Assembly: GCA_015178975.1 (NCBI GenBank) | Contig: WHVD01000068.1 | Coordinates: 186,001-250,000, forward strand | Direction: 5' to 3' | Length of the DNA stretch: 64,000 nt | Origin: Hysterangium stoloniferum | Taxonomy: Eukaryota > Basidiomycota > Agaricomycetes > Hysterangiales > Hysterangiaceae | Shown: positions 45,501 through 55,142 of the stretch, in pieces | How the letters are laid out: each line of letters begins with the position of its first letter | How positions within the stretch are numbered: the stretch's first letter is position 1 | Notes under the pieces: generated by a model | The model's input: the letters and a program-made list of their open reading frames with translations, nothing else | Databases searched by the model: none | Told to the model about the DNA's origin: nothing | Program-made: the position numbers and the translations under genes

Positions 45501-45878
45501 TCCTCCCTTGGCATGCACATCACCACTGGCCTCAACCAAAAGCTTCTCAATCTCAATCTTTCCTCTAGAAGATGCTGTTATTTGGGCATTGCCAGAGTCC
45601 TCTACCCGGGTTTGCATGTCAGCAACAGCCTTAAGGAGGAGCTTTACAACCTGAACACTTCCATGAGAGGATGCTGCTATTAGTGCATTGTCAAAGTGCC
45701 CTCTCTGGGCATGCACATCAGCACCAGTCTCAAGGAGGAGTTCCACAACCTCCACACTTCCAACAGAGGATGCTGCTATGAGAGCACTGCCAAAGTACCC
45801 TCCCTGGGAATGCAAGTCAACACCAGCTTCCAGGAGGAGCTTCACAATCTGCACACTTCCATTAGAGCATGCTGCCAT
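39597..45878 (-). CDS. NLR-like receptor, C-terminal part: giant ankyrin-repeat array
   Basis: 2,093 codons, all ankyrin repeat: 64-65 units of mostly 33 residues, consensus GNALIAASSxGSVEVVKLLLEAGADLHAQGGxF. With the 2-3 units just upstream the receptor has about 67. Five units (for example ...EAGADY|GNALIAASS) are only 26 residues. The frame is uninterrupted over 6.28 kb and ends NGSGETSP-stop. It is continuous in sequence with the upstream NB-ARC/TPR frame, separated only by the 16-bp duplication, and is almost certainly the same gene. Ankyrin arrays are ligand-sensing ends of many fungal NLRs. The near-identity between units suggests recent expansion or homogenisation. A start codon inside a repeat (45878) is unlikely to be a real independent start. 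Open plus-strand frames over this region are shadows of the repeat. Confidence 0.92.
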   Translation of the reverse strand: MAACSNGSVQIVKLLLEAGVDLHSQGGYFGSALIAASSVGSVEVVELLLETGADVHAQRGHFDNALIAASSHGSVQVVKLLLKAVADMQTRVEDSGNAQITASSRGKIEIEKLLVEASGDVHAKGGHFDNALIAACSEGSVEAVKVLLEGSANLHAQGGHYGNGQIAASPGDMVEILKLLLGADTAFHAQVGDLSKALLAASSAGSVEVVKFLLEAGGHLHAQGGHFGDALIATSSREKVKGVKPLLGTDTDLHAQVRDLGEALLAASSAGSVKVVKFLLEASAHLHTQGGHLGNALIAASSGGKVEVVKLLVEAGTALDIQRRGFGEALIAASSHGSVKVVKLLLEVGADMNTQVEDSGNVLIAACSNGSVEIVKVLLEAGADFHAQVGHSCNALIAACSNGSVEVVTLLLDAGADLHAQGGYFGNALIAASSIGSVEVVKLLLETGADLHAQGGYFGNALVAASSSGKVEVVKLLLHGGADLHAQGGDCGNALIAASSHGSVEVARLLLEAGADVDAQGGDCGNALIAASWNGSVELVKLLLEAGVDLHTQIQDSGNALVAASSRGYVEVVKLLLEAGADVHAQGWFCGNALIAASSGGSVEVVKLLLAAGANLDSQICVPGNALIAASSSRKVEVVKLLLEAGADLHTQAGHLGNALIEASANGHVELVKFLLEACPDLHTQVAVSGNPLIAASSAEKLEVVKLLVEAGADMHAQAGHFGNALLASCFGSVEIMNLLLDADADIHAKGVDFGNSLIAASFTGNVEVVKALLEAGANYGNALIVASCNGSVEVVKLLLEAGGYLHTQGGYFGKALIAASWKGKVQVVKLLIEPGADLHGQAGHFGNALIAASSAGHVEVVKFLLDAGGDLHTQGGHFGKALIAASSARNVEVVKLLLDAGADYGNALIAASSTGTVEVVKLLLEAGADLHAHGGYFGNALIAACSIGSVEVVKFLLEMGADLHAQGGYFGNALVAASSAGMVLATSSMEHMEVVKLLLEAGADLHAQVGHSGNALMAACSAGSVEVVKLLLQAGADLDGQVGHSGNALIAASSTGSVKVVKLLLDAGADLHALGGYFGNALIAASSIGSVEVVNLLLETGADVHAQGGYFGNALIAASSMGKVEIVKLLIEAGADLHAQGGHFGNALIAASSTGNVEVVRLLLAAGSDMNAQGGGLGNGLIAACSAGSVETVKLLLETGADLNVQGGHCGNALIAASFTGKVAVVKLLIEAGADLDAQGGHFGNALIAASSAGNVEAVQLLLEAGADYGNAIIPASSNGTVDIVKLLLQAGVDLQTQGGHFGKALIEASSQGCVEVVQLLLEVDVDLYEGHYDNSLIAASCNGRVGVVKLLLEAGADLPTQGGHIGKALIAASLNERIDIVRLLLETDVDLHEGPFGYALIAASSHGSVEVVKLLLEAGTDLHASFWDSGNALIAACSRGNMEVAKLLLEAGADLHAQAWFCSNALIAASSNGSVEVVKLFLEAGADLHTQVGYSGNALIAASSAGSVEVVKFLLDVGADLHAQGPFCGNALIAASSNGSVEVVKILLEAGADLHVYIWDSGNALIAACSKGNVEVVKLLLEAGNDLFSQGWFCGNALIVASSNGSIEVVKLLLEAGAGMHAQGGDFGNGLISSSTTGNVEGVKLLLQAGVDYGNALIAASSAGHVDVMKLLLHAGADYGNALIAASSTGNVQVVKLLLQGSTDLHVHRGYFPNALIAASSIGSVEVVKLLLEVGADVHVQGGDSGNALITASSHGSVEVVKLLLEAGADLHSYFWNSGTALIAACSRGNVEVVKLLLEAGADLHAQGWFCGNALIAASSNGSVEVVKLLLEAGADLHAQGGDSGNALIAASSAGNVHIVKLLLEAGANLHAQEGDSGNALIAASSHGNVEVVKLLLQAGADLHTQAGHSGNALIAASYSGSVKVVKLLLEAGADLHAQGGDFDNALIAASSSGEVEVVKLLLEGGADLHAYQGLFGNALTAAACMGNAEVVKLLLEAGADIDVDRHYFCNALLAASSTGRVEVVKVLLAATDFEAHASYFGNALLAASSTGSVEVVKLFLDAGPDLNAQGGHFCNPLLTASPNGSGETSP

Positions 45879-46104
45879 TAGAGCATGCTGCCATTAGAGC
45901 ATTGCCAAAGTCCCCTCCATGGGCATCTATGTTAGCACCAGTGTCAAGGAGGAGCTTCACAACCTTTATACTTCCAACTGAAGATGCTGCTATTAGGGCC
46001 TTGCCATAATAGTCTCCATTCTGGGTATGTGTCTCAGTACTGACCCCAAGCATCCATTTCACAGTATGTAAGTTTCCCTGGTAACATGCTGCTATTAGGG
46101 CCTC
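39612..46104 (-). repeat. ~99-bp tandem repeat array encoding ankyrin units
   Basis: About 67 tandem units of 99 bp (five short ones of 78 bp). Larger repeats are visible. The three-unit set with WDS/WNS...WFC boundaries appears at array units 44-46, 48-50 and 55-57. Another paired set (VGDL/VRDL ... GGHF/GGHL) occurs at units 6-10. Variation clusters at the residue after AASS or AACS, the one before VE, and the last four residues of each unit. Confidence 0.9.
45861..45892. repeat. 16-bp tandem duplication that breaks the NLR frame
   Basis: ATTAGAGCATGCTGCC occurs twice head to tail (45861-45876, 45877-45892), followed by ATTAGAGC again. With one copy the upstream frame ...GNALMAACSNGS would run directly into VQIVKLLLEAG of the array. 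With two, the upstream frame ends at a stop. It may be a slippage event, a real inactivating allele, or an assembly error in a repeat. Confidence 0.85.
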
Positions 46105-49100
46105 AGCATACCCCTTTTCCTGGCCATACATATCATCCCCAGTCTCAAGGAGATTCACATCACTTGCATCTTCATCCCAGGAAGTTCCCACATCCATTGC
46201 TTTACCAGTAGCAGCCTCATGAATGTATAGGGCTTTGGTATTCTGGTTTCCCTTTATTGGAACCTTTTCCTGATATTTAAATTTCAAGCCAATGTTTCCT
46301 ATTCTCCACAATCGCATATGATGTGTCTGATGATTAGTCCAATATTTTGCCATCTGTGTATACTCTTGGAATTGGTGTAGATCATTATAATGACCTTGCC
46401 ATATAAAGGTCACAACTTCATCATTTATAGTGGACAATTTGGTAGTGTCTTCTTGACCAGCCAAACTTTCTATATCTTGCCATAATTGCTTCTCTTTGTT
46501 TTCATTAACATCTCTTATTTGGCTTCTCAAAATTCCTAGTAAATTTTCTTTGGCCCACAGAGTATCAGGATGCCCACAACCCCAAATCCTTTTCCTTATC
46601 TCCAGTACTTCTTTTTGTAATATCTCAGCTTTCGAGTACTCCATTTTCCACATATAGGTCAAAGCTAAGTTTCCCATGCTTTGTAGTGTGTCTGGATCTT
46701 CTGGACCAAGAGTTGTCTTTTTTGCTTCCAGTACCTTGGTTTGTAATACCTCTGCCTCAGCATACAGTCCCTGATAATGATATGTCAATGCTAAATTCTG
46801 CATTGTCTCCAATGTGAGTGGATGGTTTGTACCACGTGTATTCTCTTTGGTACCCAGAACCTGAAGTTGAAACTCTTCTGCTTTCTTATACTCTCCTCTC
46901 TGAATGAAACTCAATGCCAGGTTGCTCATTGTCTCCAATGTATCAGGATCCTCTTTGCCAAGAAACCTCATCCGAGTTTCCAAGACCTGTAGCTGAAGTT
47001 CATGTGCCTTGACATAATTACCAGAGTCCCAAACTATACATGCTAACAATGCCTTTGCATTCAATGTCTCACGATGATCTAGACCAAGTATCCATTCACG
47101 CATAAGTGATACCTTTTTCTGAAGGGTCTCTGTTTCTTTCCAGTATCCATTTGTATGGAAAACCATGGAAAATTGTGCATATTCATCATCATGGTAGATT
47201 TCCTTTCCATTGATTTCCATATTTGAATGTCTATATGCAATAACATGTGGTAAAATCATTCGATGAAAAGGAGGATCTGATATCAGAGGCACAGATCTCA
47301 CAAGCAGCACCCTGGCTGATGCCACCAATGTAGAATGGTTTGAAGTAACTCCTTTATTTCTTGCCCATAAATGTACCACAGGGTGAATGGTCCAGGAAGG
47401 AATACCTGTACTTGAGTCCCTTGTCAGGAGTGAATAATCACATAGGAGTTGCATGGCTCTCCTAAACCTCAAATTACACCAGTGACGATCCTCATCACAT
47501 TCAAGGAAGTGAGTTGGGAGGTGATGCAAGTCTCTTTTTGTAGTTCGGAGTCGATCATCCTGTATTGGCCATTCAGGTGCTTCCGCAGCCTGCTGAAAGA
47601 TTGTTTCAGTGATATTTTGATGATGAAAAAATCCTAGCATCTTCAAGATAAACAGTGCCTCTTTTGTAGCCTCATAGCTTTTGCACTCTATCCAATCATA
47701 CGAGATGTTTAATGCCCCAAAAACAGTTTGATTGTATTGTGATGCACCTCGATATGATGGATGAAGTCCATCTAGAATGGCTAGTTGGTGTTTGACATAG
47801 ATAACACTATAATCTGCAACTGTGCACAATCCTGTGCGTATTGCAGCACCAGCTACATCCAGGGCCAGTGGCAGAAAACCAAGAATCTTTGCAATGCCTT
47901 GTAATAATCTATAGGTTAAACTGGTAATATCTTCTGCCTGTTCTGCAGCTCTTTTGAGGAGCATAAGTGCATCCTCTTCCGTCATCACTTGAACATCAAT
48001 GGCACTAGTCACAGACTGTCGTAGCTCAGGATTTCTGCTAGTAATCAAAAGATCCACTTCATGTGCCATAGGCAGATAATGAGTAACCTCATCAGCCATG
48101 CCATCGGCATTGTCAAATATCAATAGACAACGACTGCCTTGTTCTGAAATCCAGGCTAAAACATCATCACCTGTCCTTTCAATACCCAACAGCTTATTAG
48201 CAAAATTAGTTTTAGCAATGTTACTGAAACTTGTCTCCAGTGTCTCCTTCGTTGTGGCATCAAGCCAAAATATCCTCCAATAGCTGAGCAGCACAGCATG
48301 TCAGTATTCGTTGAGAATAACATTAGATTTACACACATATTGTTTTTTGCACACTGCTCTGCAAACCTTAGACATATCTGTGTCTTTCCAACACCGCCCA
48401 TGCCATACAAAAGTAAATGCTTCGGACTGATTGTTACCTCATTATATGTGAAGAATTTAGACAACTGGTCCAAGTAGTTGTCTTGACCGGTGAACCTTGG
48501 GCTAGATATTAGTTTGGGTTTGTATGAAACCCCTTCATTCTTGGCATCTACCATTGAGCTGTAAGATGAGTGGTTTTAACGAGGAATAGAGACATACTTT
48601 GTGTGTGGCTACCCTCACCAGCATCTTGGATCTGTATTGGCCCGGGTAACTGGCAAGACATGACATATAACATTGTAGCTACTGTAGTGAAGTCCTCATC
48701 TGCATGGGAGGCAAACCTGACCATTTCATTGTGGCTCTTATTCAACCCTATAGATTCGGCGTTGGTGGTGCCTGGTACCACGGCGGATGACTTGGGCACA
48801 ATCTAAATGCGTATTAGCTAAAAGCATCGGAAGATGGAATTTGCGGAACTCACTATCTCTGAAGTTCCATCGTGCAAAGAAGTTGGATACATTTCATAAA
48901 GAAATTTAGTGAATAAACCGGTGCTAATACCATTGGACAGAGATAACTGGATAGACAGCATCTCAGAGTTGGATGCCAAATGTTTCAACAAAGGGTGAGC
49001 GGTATTTTCATCAAGCGGTAGGATTTTGAGGAGTTGAGAGGCAGAGAGTGTAATATCAGCGCCTTGTCCCCATGAATAATATGCCATATGTTGATTGTAA

Positions 49101-49696
49101 TATTTGCCTGTGATGAGAGAGATGTGTCGCATGGCATTGATTGGCATGAATCAATGCCTATGGCAATGTTTCGGTAATCAATTTTGCGGTAGGAATTTCA
49201 ATCTGTTTCAACCGCTTACACATTTGAGAATTATTCCACCTAAACTATGCGCAATGAAAATTATTGGACGAGTCTAACTGCATTTTCAGCCATAATTGTA
49301 TACAAATGAATTCAGACGCACCGTAGTACTCGTGTCAGCTCTCCGCAGGGCGAGGCGCGCGATGAAATTTTCGCCGTGATCGAACAATGTCTGCCGCATA
49401 CCAAGGGGTCCAACTTCGGTGCATGCGTCGTACCCGTATACGATAATTCTAGCATGAGGGAGTTTGTGGGGCAGAAGATCACGGAGCCAGAGGGTGCCAT
49501 TTCCGGCTGTCCAAGTCCGCTCACGATGTCCATCCAAGCCGTGGATTGCAACAACACTGAGGGAAATGTAATCAATGTATAGATACGAAATATTGGGTCG
49601 AGACACATACTCGACTGTCGGGGTAGTTCCTTCAACAAGTACTTTGATACCGAGGCCACGATCTTCGTGACCAACTATGTGATTGGTTGCCTGCAT
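45862..49696 (-). CDS. NLR-like receptor, N-terminal part: SesB-like hydrolase, NB-ARC, TPR
   Basis: Predicted intracellular immune or incompatibility receptor. The model from ATG 49696 has seven exons: 49696-49611, 49556-49322, 49273-49220, 49157-48854, 48802-48598, 48547-48337 and 48283 onward, with introns of 48-62 nt. SesB-like alpha/beta hydrolase: VDVVAIHGLDGHRERTW (joined over intron 1), nucleophile motif FIAHSLGG, then STYGILFMGT, VPKSSAVVPG and NEMVRFAS. NB-ARC: P-loop GMGGVGKT (about 48410), Walker B CLLIFDNAD, LLITSRNPE, and GLPL-type FLPLALD. About five TPRs of ~42 residues follow (47190-46520; ALTYHYQGLYAEAEVLQ), then a linker and the first ankyrin units. Odd points: an ~8-nt loss after MGT in exon 4 shifts the frame, and a 16-bp tandem duplication ends this frame at 45862, so the ankyrin array continues in another frame. 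These suggest a pseudogene allele or assembly errors. Domain calls follow known fungal NLR architecture. Confidence 0.88.
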
Positions 49697-50276
49697 CTGA
49701 GAAGCAATATGTCACAAGACACTCCCTCGCGCGACACATGGATGTGGGATTATCTACTGCTCACGTATTTTTCAGATGGAGTGCGTTCAAAGATGGGCTG
49801 TAGGGCAAAGACGATAGAGTGTTGAGATGCTGGCTCAGCTCGTGACCTGTCAAACTGTCATCAACTCTCAATCTCCGCAACCTTAAATATTTCAACATTT
49901 CAATCTACGCAAGTACATGACCTTAATTAAATTTCCCGTAGATATTAAAGAACCAGAAAGCGGACCCACAACCCTTCTTGTGGGATCGCCGACAGGGGTC
50001 CAGGACTTGGCTTCTTCAGTTCTTTTCTCTCCACGGGAATATACCCCCCTCATCCTCGCGCCAGCGATGATCCTCACAATTTCTTTATTCTATTTGTTAT
50101 AGAGTACAGGCTTACTTAAAGGAGCTTTTAGACCATATAAGTTGCTGATTCTCACTGAAGTAAGTTCTTTCTCAGGCGGCGCTTTAACTTATACAAGCTT
50201 GCATTCACTGCTGATGGGCATCAAACTGAACATCGGCAGCTTGGTGCGGTTTCTATGACAAGTGGGGTTTCTCAGT
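49697..50276. other. 5' flank of the NLR; no gene seen
   Basis: The presumed promoter region of the minus-strand NLR. There is no clear TATA box or other element, and short frames only (49917-50102 plus, with overlapping minus frames). Confidence 0.35.
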
Positions 50277-50503
50277 CGAGACGAAGTGGGAAAATGAGTG
50301 AGGATAACATATGATTTAGCAAGTAGGGACTTTGATGATGAAAGAAGAGTGGATGAAAAATGGGAAGAATGGAAAATGAAAATGACTGTCAGACATTGCG
50401 AAGTAAATGTTACATCAGGTAATAAAGTGAGGATTAGAAAACTCGGGAGATATCGCACGTGTTAGTGCTGATCGATAACAGTTTCGGTGTACTTGATATT
50501 CAG
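50277..50503 (-). repeat. inverted-repeat arm left of the LINE
   Basis: About 227 bp that recurs inverted at 53946-54138 (shared CTCGGGAGATATCGCAC and TGACTGTCAGACATTGCGAA, read left to right here). Both copies translate in one frame to MRYLPSFL...TFTSQCLTVIFIFHSS, but this is probably incidental. The right copy lacks about 35-40 bp. Confidence 0.75.
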
Positions 50504-51144
50504 TACTATATTCGGTATTTTCTTATAAATACATTTATATACCGCGTCGCACAACTAGAGGTGGATGAAGTAAAAACACTTACGAAACACAAACAGAACT
50601 TTCCACCTGCGCTATAAATGTTAATAGATGTCATATGAATCATGAGAGTAGATAGCTACATGGGAGAGTAAAGTGTAGTAAGCATAGCGATCAATGATGA
50701 GGAAAAGAGGATACCAGAACAGTATCAGTCAAGAAGGGTTGGAGATAGTGGTCATGGAAAATAGATGCCTGGTTGTCTGACACAGATTTTAGTGCCCAGA
50801 GACCTTGGATGGCTACGATTAGCCAATTTTAAACTGAAAACTTAGCGAAGGAGTATTGGGCATGAACTTTGCCATGATATTCTCATCAAGGAGAAATATA
50901 TATACTCTCTGATTTACCTTACAGAGCGAAATCTTCACTATTCCACGTTCACTAAGGAGTCCAGGAAGACCGCAATATGTATTGTATTGCATTAGTGTGC
51001 ACCATGGCCGGAGGGTTCCTCACCCCTCTGCGGAATAATGAGGGAGTTCTCCTTCAGGTGGACCCAGAATAAAATATCATGTATAGTATGCATCTCCGAC
51101 GTCCTCAACCAAAGAATTTCCAGTACCGCGGACGAAATTGTTCG
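50504..51144. other. no gene seen between repeat arm and LINE
   Basis: AT-rich sequence with short frames. The LINE frame is formally open from 51038, but LINE-like protein is recognisable only from about 51145. Confidence 0.35.
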
Positions 51145-53916
51145 TTGGATTGATAACCTCCGCTCTTATCGTCCTATCTCCCTCCTTGAATGTCTCAGCA
51201 AGCTCCTCGAAAAGCTTGTTGCCCAACGTGTCACCTTTGAGGTTGGGAAACTCAACCTGGTTCCATCCAACCAGTTTGGTGGCCGAGATAAATCCTCGGT
51301 TATTGATGCGTGTCTCACACTAACACATGACATTCAAGCCGCCTGGAGTACCAGACGGGTGGCCACAGCGGTTACACTCGACATTAAAGGATTCTTTGAT
51401 TTTGTCAATCATCCCCGTCTCATTCGCACCATGGAATTACTAGGCTTTGCCCCCCACCTCATTGGGTGGGTCAAGTCTTTCCTCTCGCATCGGAGCGTCA
51501 AAGTCCGGGTAGATGGATCCACTGGTCCCATCGTCCCCCTCGCTGAGGTTGGCATACCCCAGGGGTCCCCCCTCTCTCCGATTCTTTCCACGATCTACGC
51601 GTCACCCATCCTCCGTCTCTCTACAGCAGTCCCTGGGACAAATGTGAAGTCTTATGTCGATGATGTGCTCATGCTGGCCTATTCACACACCCTGGAATCC
51701 AATGTCCACCTACTAGGTGAGGCTCTCAAACCCGTGCGCTCCACAATCAGTGCACTTGGGCTCTCCACAGATGTTGACAAGACTGAGCTTATTCATTTCT
51801 TTCGTCCCAAAACAATGCCCTCATCAGACATGCCACTCACCATCCACCCACCCCATTCTCAACCTTTCAACATCAACCCCCAGCCCGTTATCAGGTGGTT
51901 AGGGGTGTGGTTCGATAGCCATCTCACATTCAGGCGACACGTCTCTGAGGTCTCGAACAAGGCCCTCTCTGCTGTAGCTGGCCTTCGAATCCTTGCCAAT
52001 TGTGTGCGAGGCCTCTCTGTTACTAATGCCTGCCTTCTCTACATCACTGTAATCCTCCCAATTCTCACCTTTGGTTCTGCTGTGTCGTACACAGGAGTCT
52101 GTCAAAAAGGGCTCATCAAGCCCCTGGAGCATGCCCAATCTGTTGGGCTTCGCTGGCTCCTGGGGGCCTTTCACACTACCCCAATCCCAGAAATGCACCA
52201 TCTGGCCTCCATTATCCCCATCCCATTTCTCCTTAAGTGCCTGTCCTCGAATACTGCAATGCGGTTCCGGGCCCTCCCGGTCACATCCCAGGTTCTAGCC
52301 CGTCTCCCTCCTGACTGGGATGAGCACGATCCCACCTTTCCTCTATACCCCCAGGCCGTGCGCCGATCAAACAAGAGGGGGGGAAAGACTCCACCTCCTA
52401 CCATCATACACCATTTGGCTGCCCTCACCAGTGCCAAGTTGGAAAGAATTTCCCCATACGCCCCAACACCCTGGGAGAGAGAGAACCCCTGGGGTGACCG
52501 CCTCCAAACCATCCTCCCAGCTGCATGCTCTTCTGACGAAGAAAGCCAAAGGTTCATCAACCAGCTCAAGAGCCACATCAAAGTAATATCTACTGACCCG
52601 TCTCACCTGGCCGTATTCACTGATGGATCAAGATGACGATCAAATGCCTTTAAACGGACAGGATGCGGCTTCTCGGCAGTACATCTTGGTACAGAGGTAG
52701 CCTCTGGCCAATGGGGCCTGGGATGCAGGGCAAGCGTCTTCGATGCTGAGATGCTTGCTCTTGCTGGTGCTGCCGTCCGCCCACCAGGAATCATTGACCA
52801 GTTCCCCTCCATAATGTGTGCAACATTCTTTGCTGACAACCAGGCAGCAATATTGTCTATTCTCGATCCATCACCACACCCAGCACAACTGTGCTCAGCC
52901 CTATTCCGCAAACATGTTGATTCCCTGCTTACCTCCTCCCGGTGCACCTCCTTGGAAATATCGTGGGTCCCAGGCCACTCAGGCTTTCAAGGCAATGAAC
53001 GCGCCGACACACTGGCAAAGCAGGCCACCTCTGCCAGGCCAGTACTGCACTCGACTATCACTTGGGCCCGGGAAAGGGCCAAAGTCCGCTCAGTTAGAGA
53101 ATGGGGCAGGGATTGGGCCGCCAAACCGCACTCGAATGCCTCAGCTCTGGTCCTCACTAGCCCGCCATCGCTCAAACTCTCTCCCATCCACAAGGACTTC
53201 CCCGGCTCCCGAGCGCAACACACCCGCCTCATCCAAGCAATCACCGGGCATGGCTTCCTTGGGGAGTACTTCTCTCACTTTCTTCCCAACCTCTCCACTG
53301 CCTGCCCATGTGGCTCCGCACCTCTCCAGATGCACGAACACATCCTCATCAGCTGCTCCCTCTTTGAAGGACACCGCTCCCTCCTGCGCAAGGTCTCGCG
53401 TGGACTCGACCTAGCCTTCCTCTTGGGCATGAAGTCGGGGCTCAGGGCAGTTTCTAAGTTCATTTGCCAAACTGCTGCCTTTGCAAAACAGCCTAACAGA
53501 CCTCAGAACCCCATTTCGACCCAACCTGGCACGCCTGAAACCACACAGACTCACAACCCACCCTAGAGGCCCCCTACCTTGCCACGGACCTCCCGCTTGA
53601 CCTACACCTCCCATCTCCTGGACACAGAAAAGTCTCCTTCTAGCTATTTGTATTTCCTTCACGTACTTATATCCCCTTTGCATGCTTGTATTATCCTCTT
53701 GTGTCTCTTTCTTTTTGTGTCTACAACCCCCACTTCCCACCTCACACTGAAAACCCAGACTGCTTCCCTCCCACCAAAATCCCTCATACCCATGTAGCTC
53801 ACTCGGCACTTCGTAATTCCGTAGCATATTTTAGTGGGGACACCATGCCCCTGGCCGCAGTTAGTCCTTGTTACTTGAAGCGGGATACAATACAAATAGA
53901 TCAAAAAAAAAAAAAA
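51145..53916 (+). mobile_element. 5'-truncated LINE with RT and RNase H
   Basis: Reverse transcriptase from about 51145: RSYRPISLLECLSKLLEK, GIPQGSPLSPILS (about 51555) and the catalytic KSYVDDVLML (about 51650). The frame ends at TGA 52634-52636, inside the RNase H start FTDGSR. RNase H continues in the same frame (52637-53566, with AEMLALAGA and WVPGHSGFQGNERAD), followed by a C-terminal CPCG...H...C zinc-type motif (about 53305-53355). A 3' untranslated part and an A14 tail (53903-53916) follow. The endonuclease and ORF1 are missing, as expected for a 5'-truncated insertion. The RT plus C-terminal RNase H layout fits the fungal Tad1/I-like group. One in-frame stop and the truncation make it non-autonomous. 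Confidence 0.9.
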
Positions 53917-53945
53917 GATCCGTCACGTGATGCAGTGTCCATGTA

Positions 53946-54138
53946 AGAATATCAAGTACACTGAAACTGTTATATCGATTAGCACTAAGAAGTGCGATAT
54001 CTCCCGAGTTTTCTAACCTCCACTTTATTATCTTTCATAACATTTACTTCGCAATGTCTGACAGTCATTTTCATTTTCCATTCTTCCTATTCTTCCCTAC
54101 TCGCTAAATCATATGTTGTCCTCAGTCCATTTTCCCAA
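53946..54138 (+). repeat. inverted-repeat arm right of the LINE
   Basis: Inverted partner of 50277-50503. It ends where the 3' end of block P copy 3 begins (about 54140, AGATATCAGTTGACAAGAGC). Confidence 0.75.
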
Positions 54139-54244
54139 GTTAAGATATCAGTTGACAAGAGCGCATGTGCAACGTGCCATAGATAGAAAGCAATGAACGA
54201 GGCAATTCGATTAATCTTCTATGCGTGCTCTATCAGCAATACCC

Positions 54245-54480
54245 TGTTGAAATAAAATCTGGAAGCTCACAACAATCAGAAGCAAAGACAAGTGTGATTT
54301 CCGTTTGACCCTCTGTGTCTCGTATGAGGCAAACGGATAGCGTAAATACAAAAATCTATACTAGTTATATACACCTTGAGAACAATAGACGTATGGCAAC
54401 AAAAGGTTACGCTGAACAATGGGGTGGCAAATTGCCGGTGTGGCACCTTGTGCATGCTCGCACAGCCCTATATTCTAACA
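54245..54480. mobile_element. 236-bp solo LTR (TSD TACCC)
   Basis: TGTTGAAATAAAATCTGG ... CCTATATTCTAACA with TG...CA ends. TACCC lies on both sides (54240-54244 and 54481-54485). Block P copies 1 and 2 show the empty site (CAGGGTATTGCTGAT in copy 1). No internal coding sequence. Probably a copia-type solo LTR. Confidence 0.85.
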
Positions 54481-55142
54481 TACCCTGTCCTCGAAGAATC
54501 TATTCACAGCATATACTTGGAGCTGGAGGAAGCAGTCAAACTCCCTATGTCGCAATGTAGCGCGAATCGTGGTACCTAGGGCAATATCCAATAACGCCTC
54601 AGAGAGGACATGAAACCGTGCATCCTGTCGAGAGCATAGTATGGAAAGATCCATGTGGTAGTATATACAGCGAGGCTCTCTGGTGTAGGACCGTCTTGGG
54701 TGGTGGGATCTGGCATGGCTTGAGTCAGCTCGGTGAAGAATGCTGACAACATATCATACTCGGGTTGCAGCCAGGATTCTAAGTAATCATGAATAGCATT
54801 CAGCCTCATTGAATGATAGTTTACGTAAACAACAGAGATATCGCATGAGATGCGTAAGCTCAGAAGGAAAGCCACGATGGTCCCGTTCCCACGAGCCCGT
54901 GTGATATCGAGCGAGAATTACAACGAAATTGGATAGAACCTCGTCATAATGAATATGCAAAGGTGCACTCGTCAGATTTCGATAGAGTGCTGACATAATT
55001 TCAGGCGACCCTTCATACCCGGAATGATGGAATACCCAACCTAACCATTCTAAAACAAGCTGGGTGCAATCATCCCTTTGGCGTGCATCATCGATAGCGT
55101 CGAAGTCGCTAAAAACGAGGGATGCTCGTTGTCGAATATAAA

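Noticed and set aside
39824-45897. Many plus-strand open frames opposite the ankyrin array (60-270 codons, with ASRRSFTTSTLP-type repeats)
   Set aside because: They are periodic shadows of the 99-bp ankyrin repeat. The minus strand is open for 2,093 codons with a clear ankyrin consensus.
45862-48294. A separate 810-residue NB-ARC/TPR gene starting at 48294
   Set aside because: The P-loop lies upstream across a clean 53-nt intron and the SesB-like exons upstream splice in frame; the ATG at 48294 is inside the NB-ARC domain.
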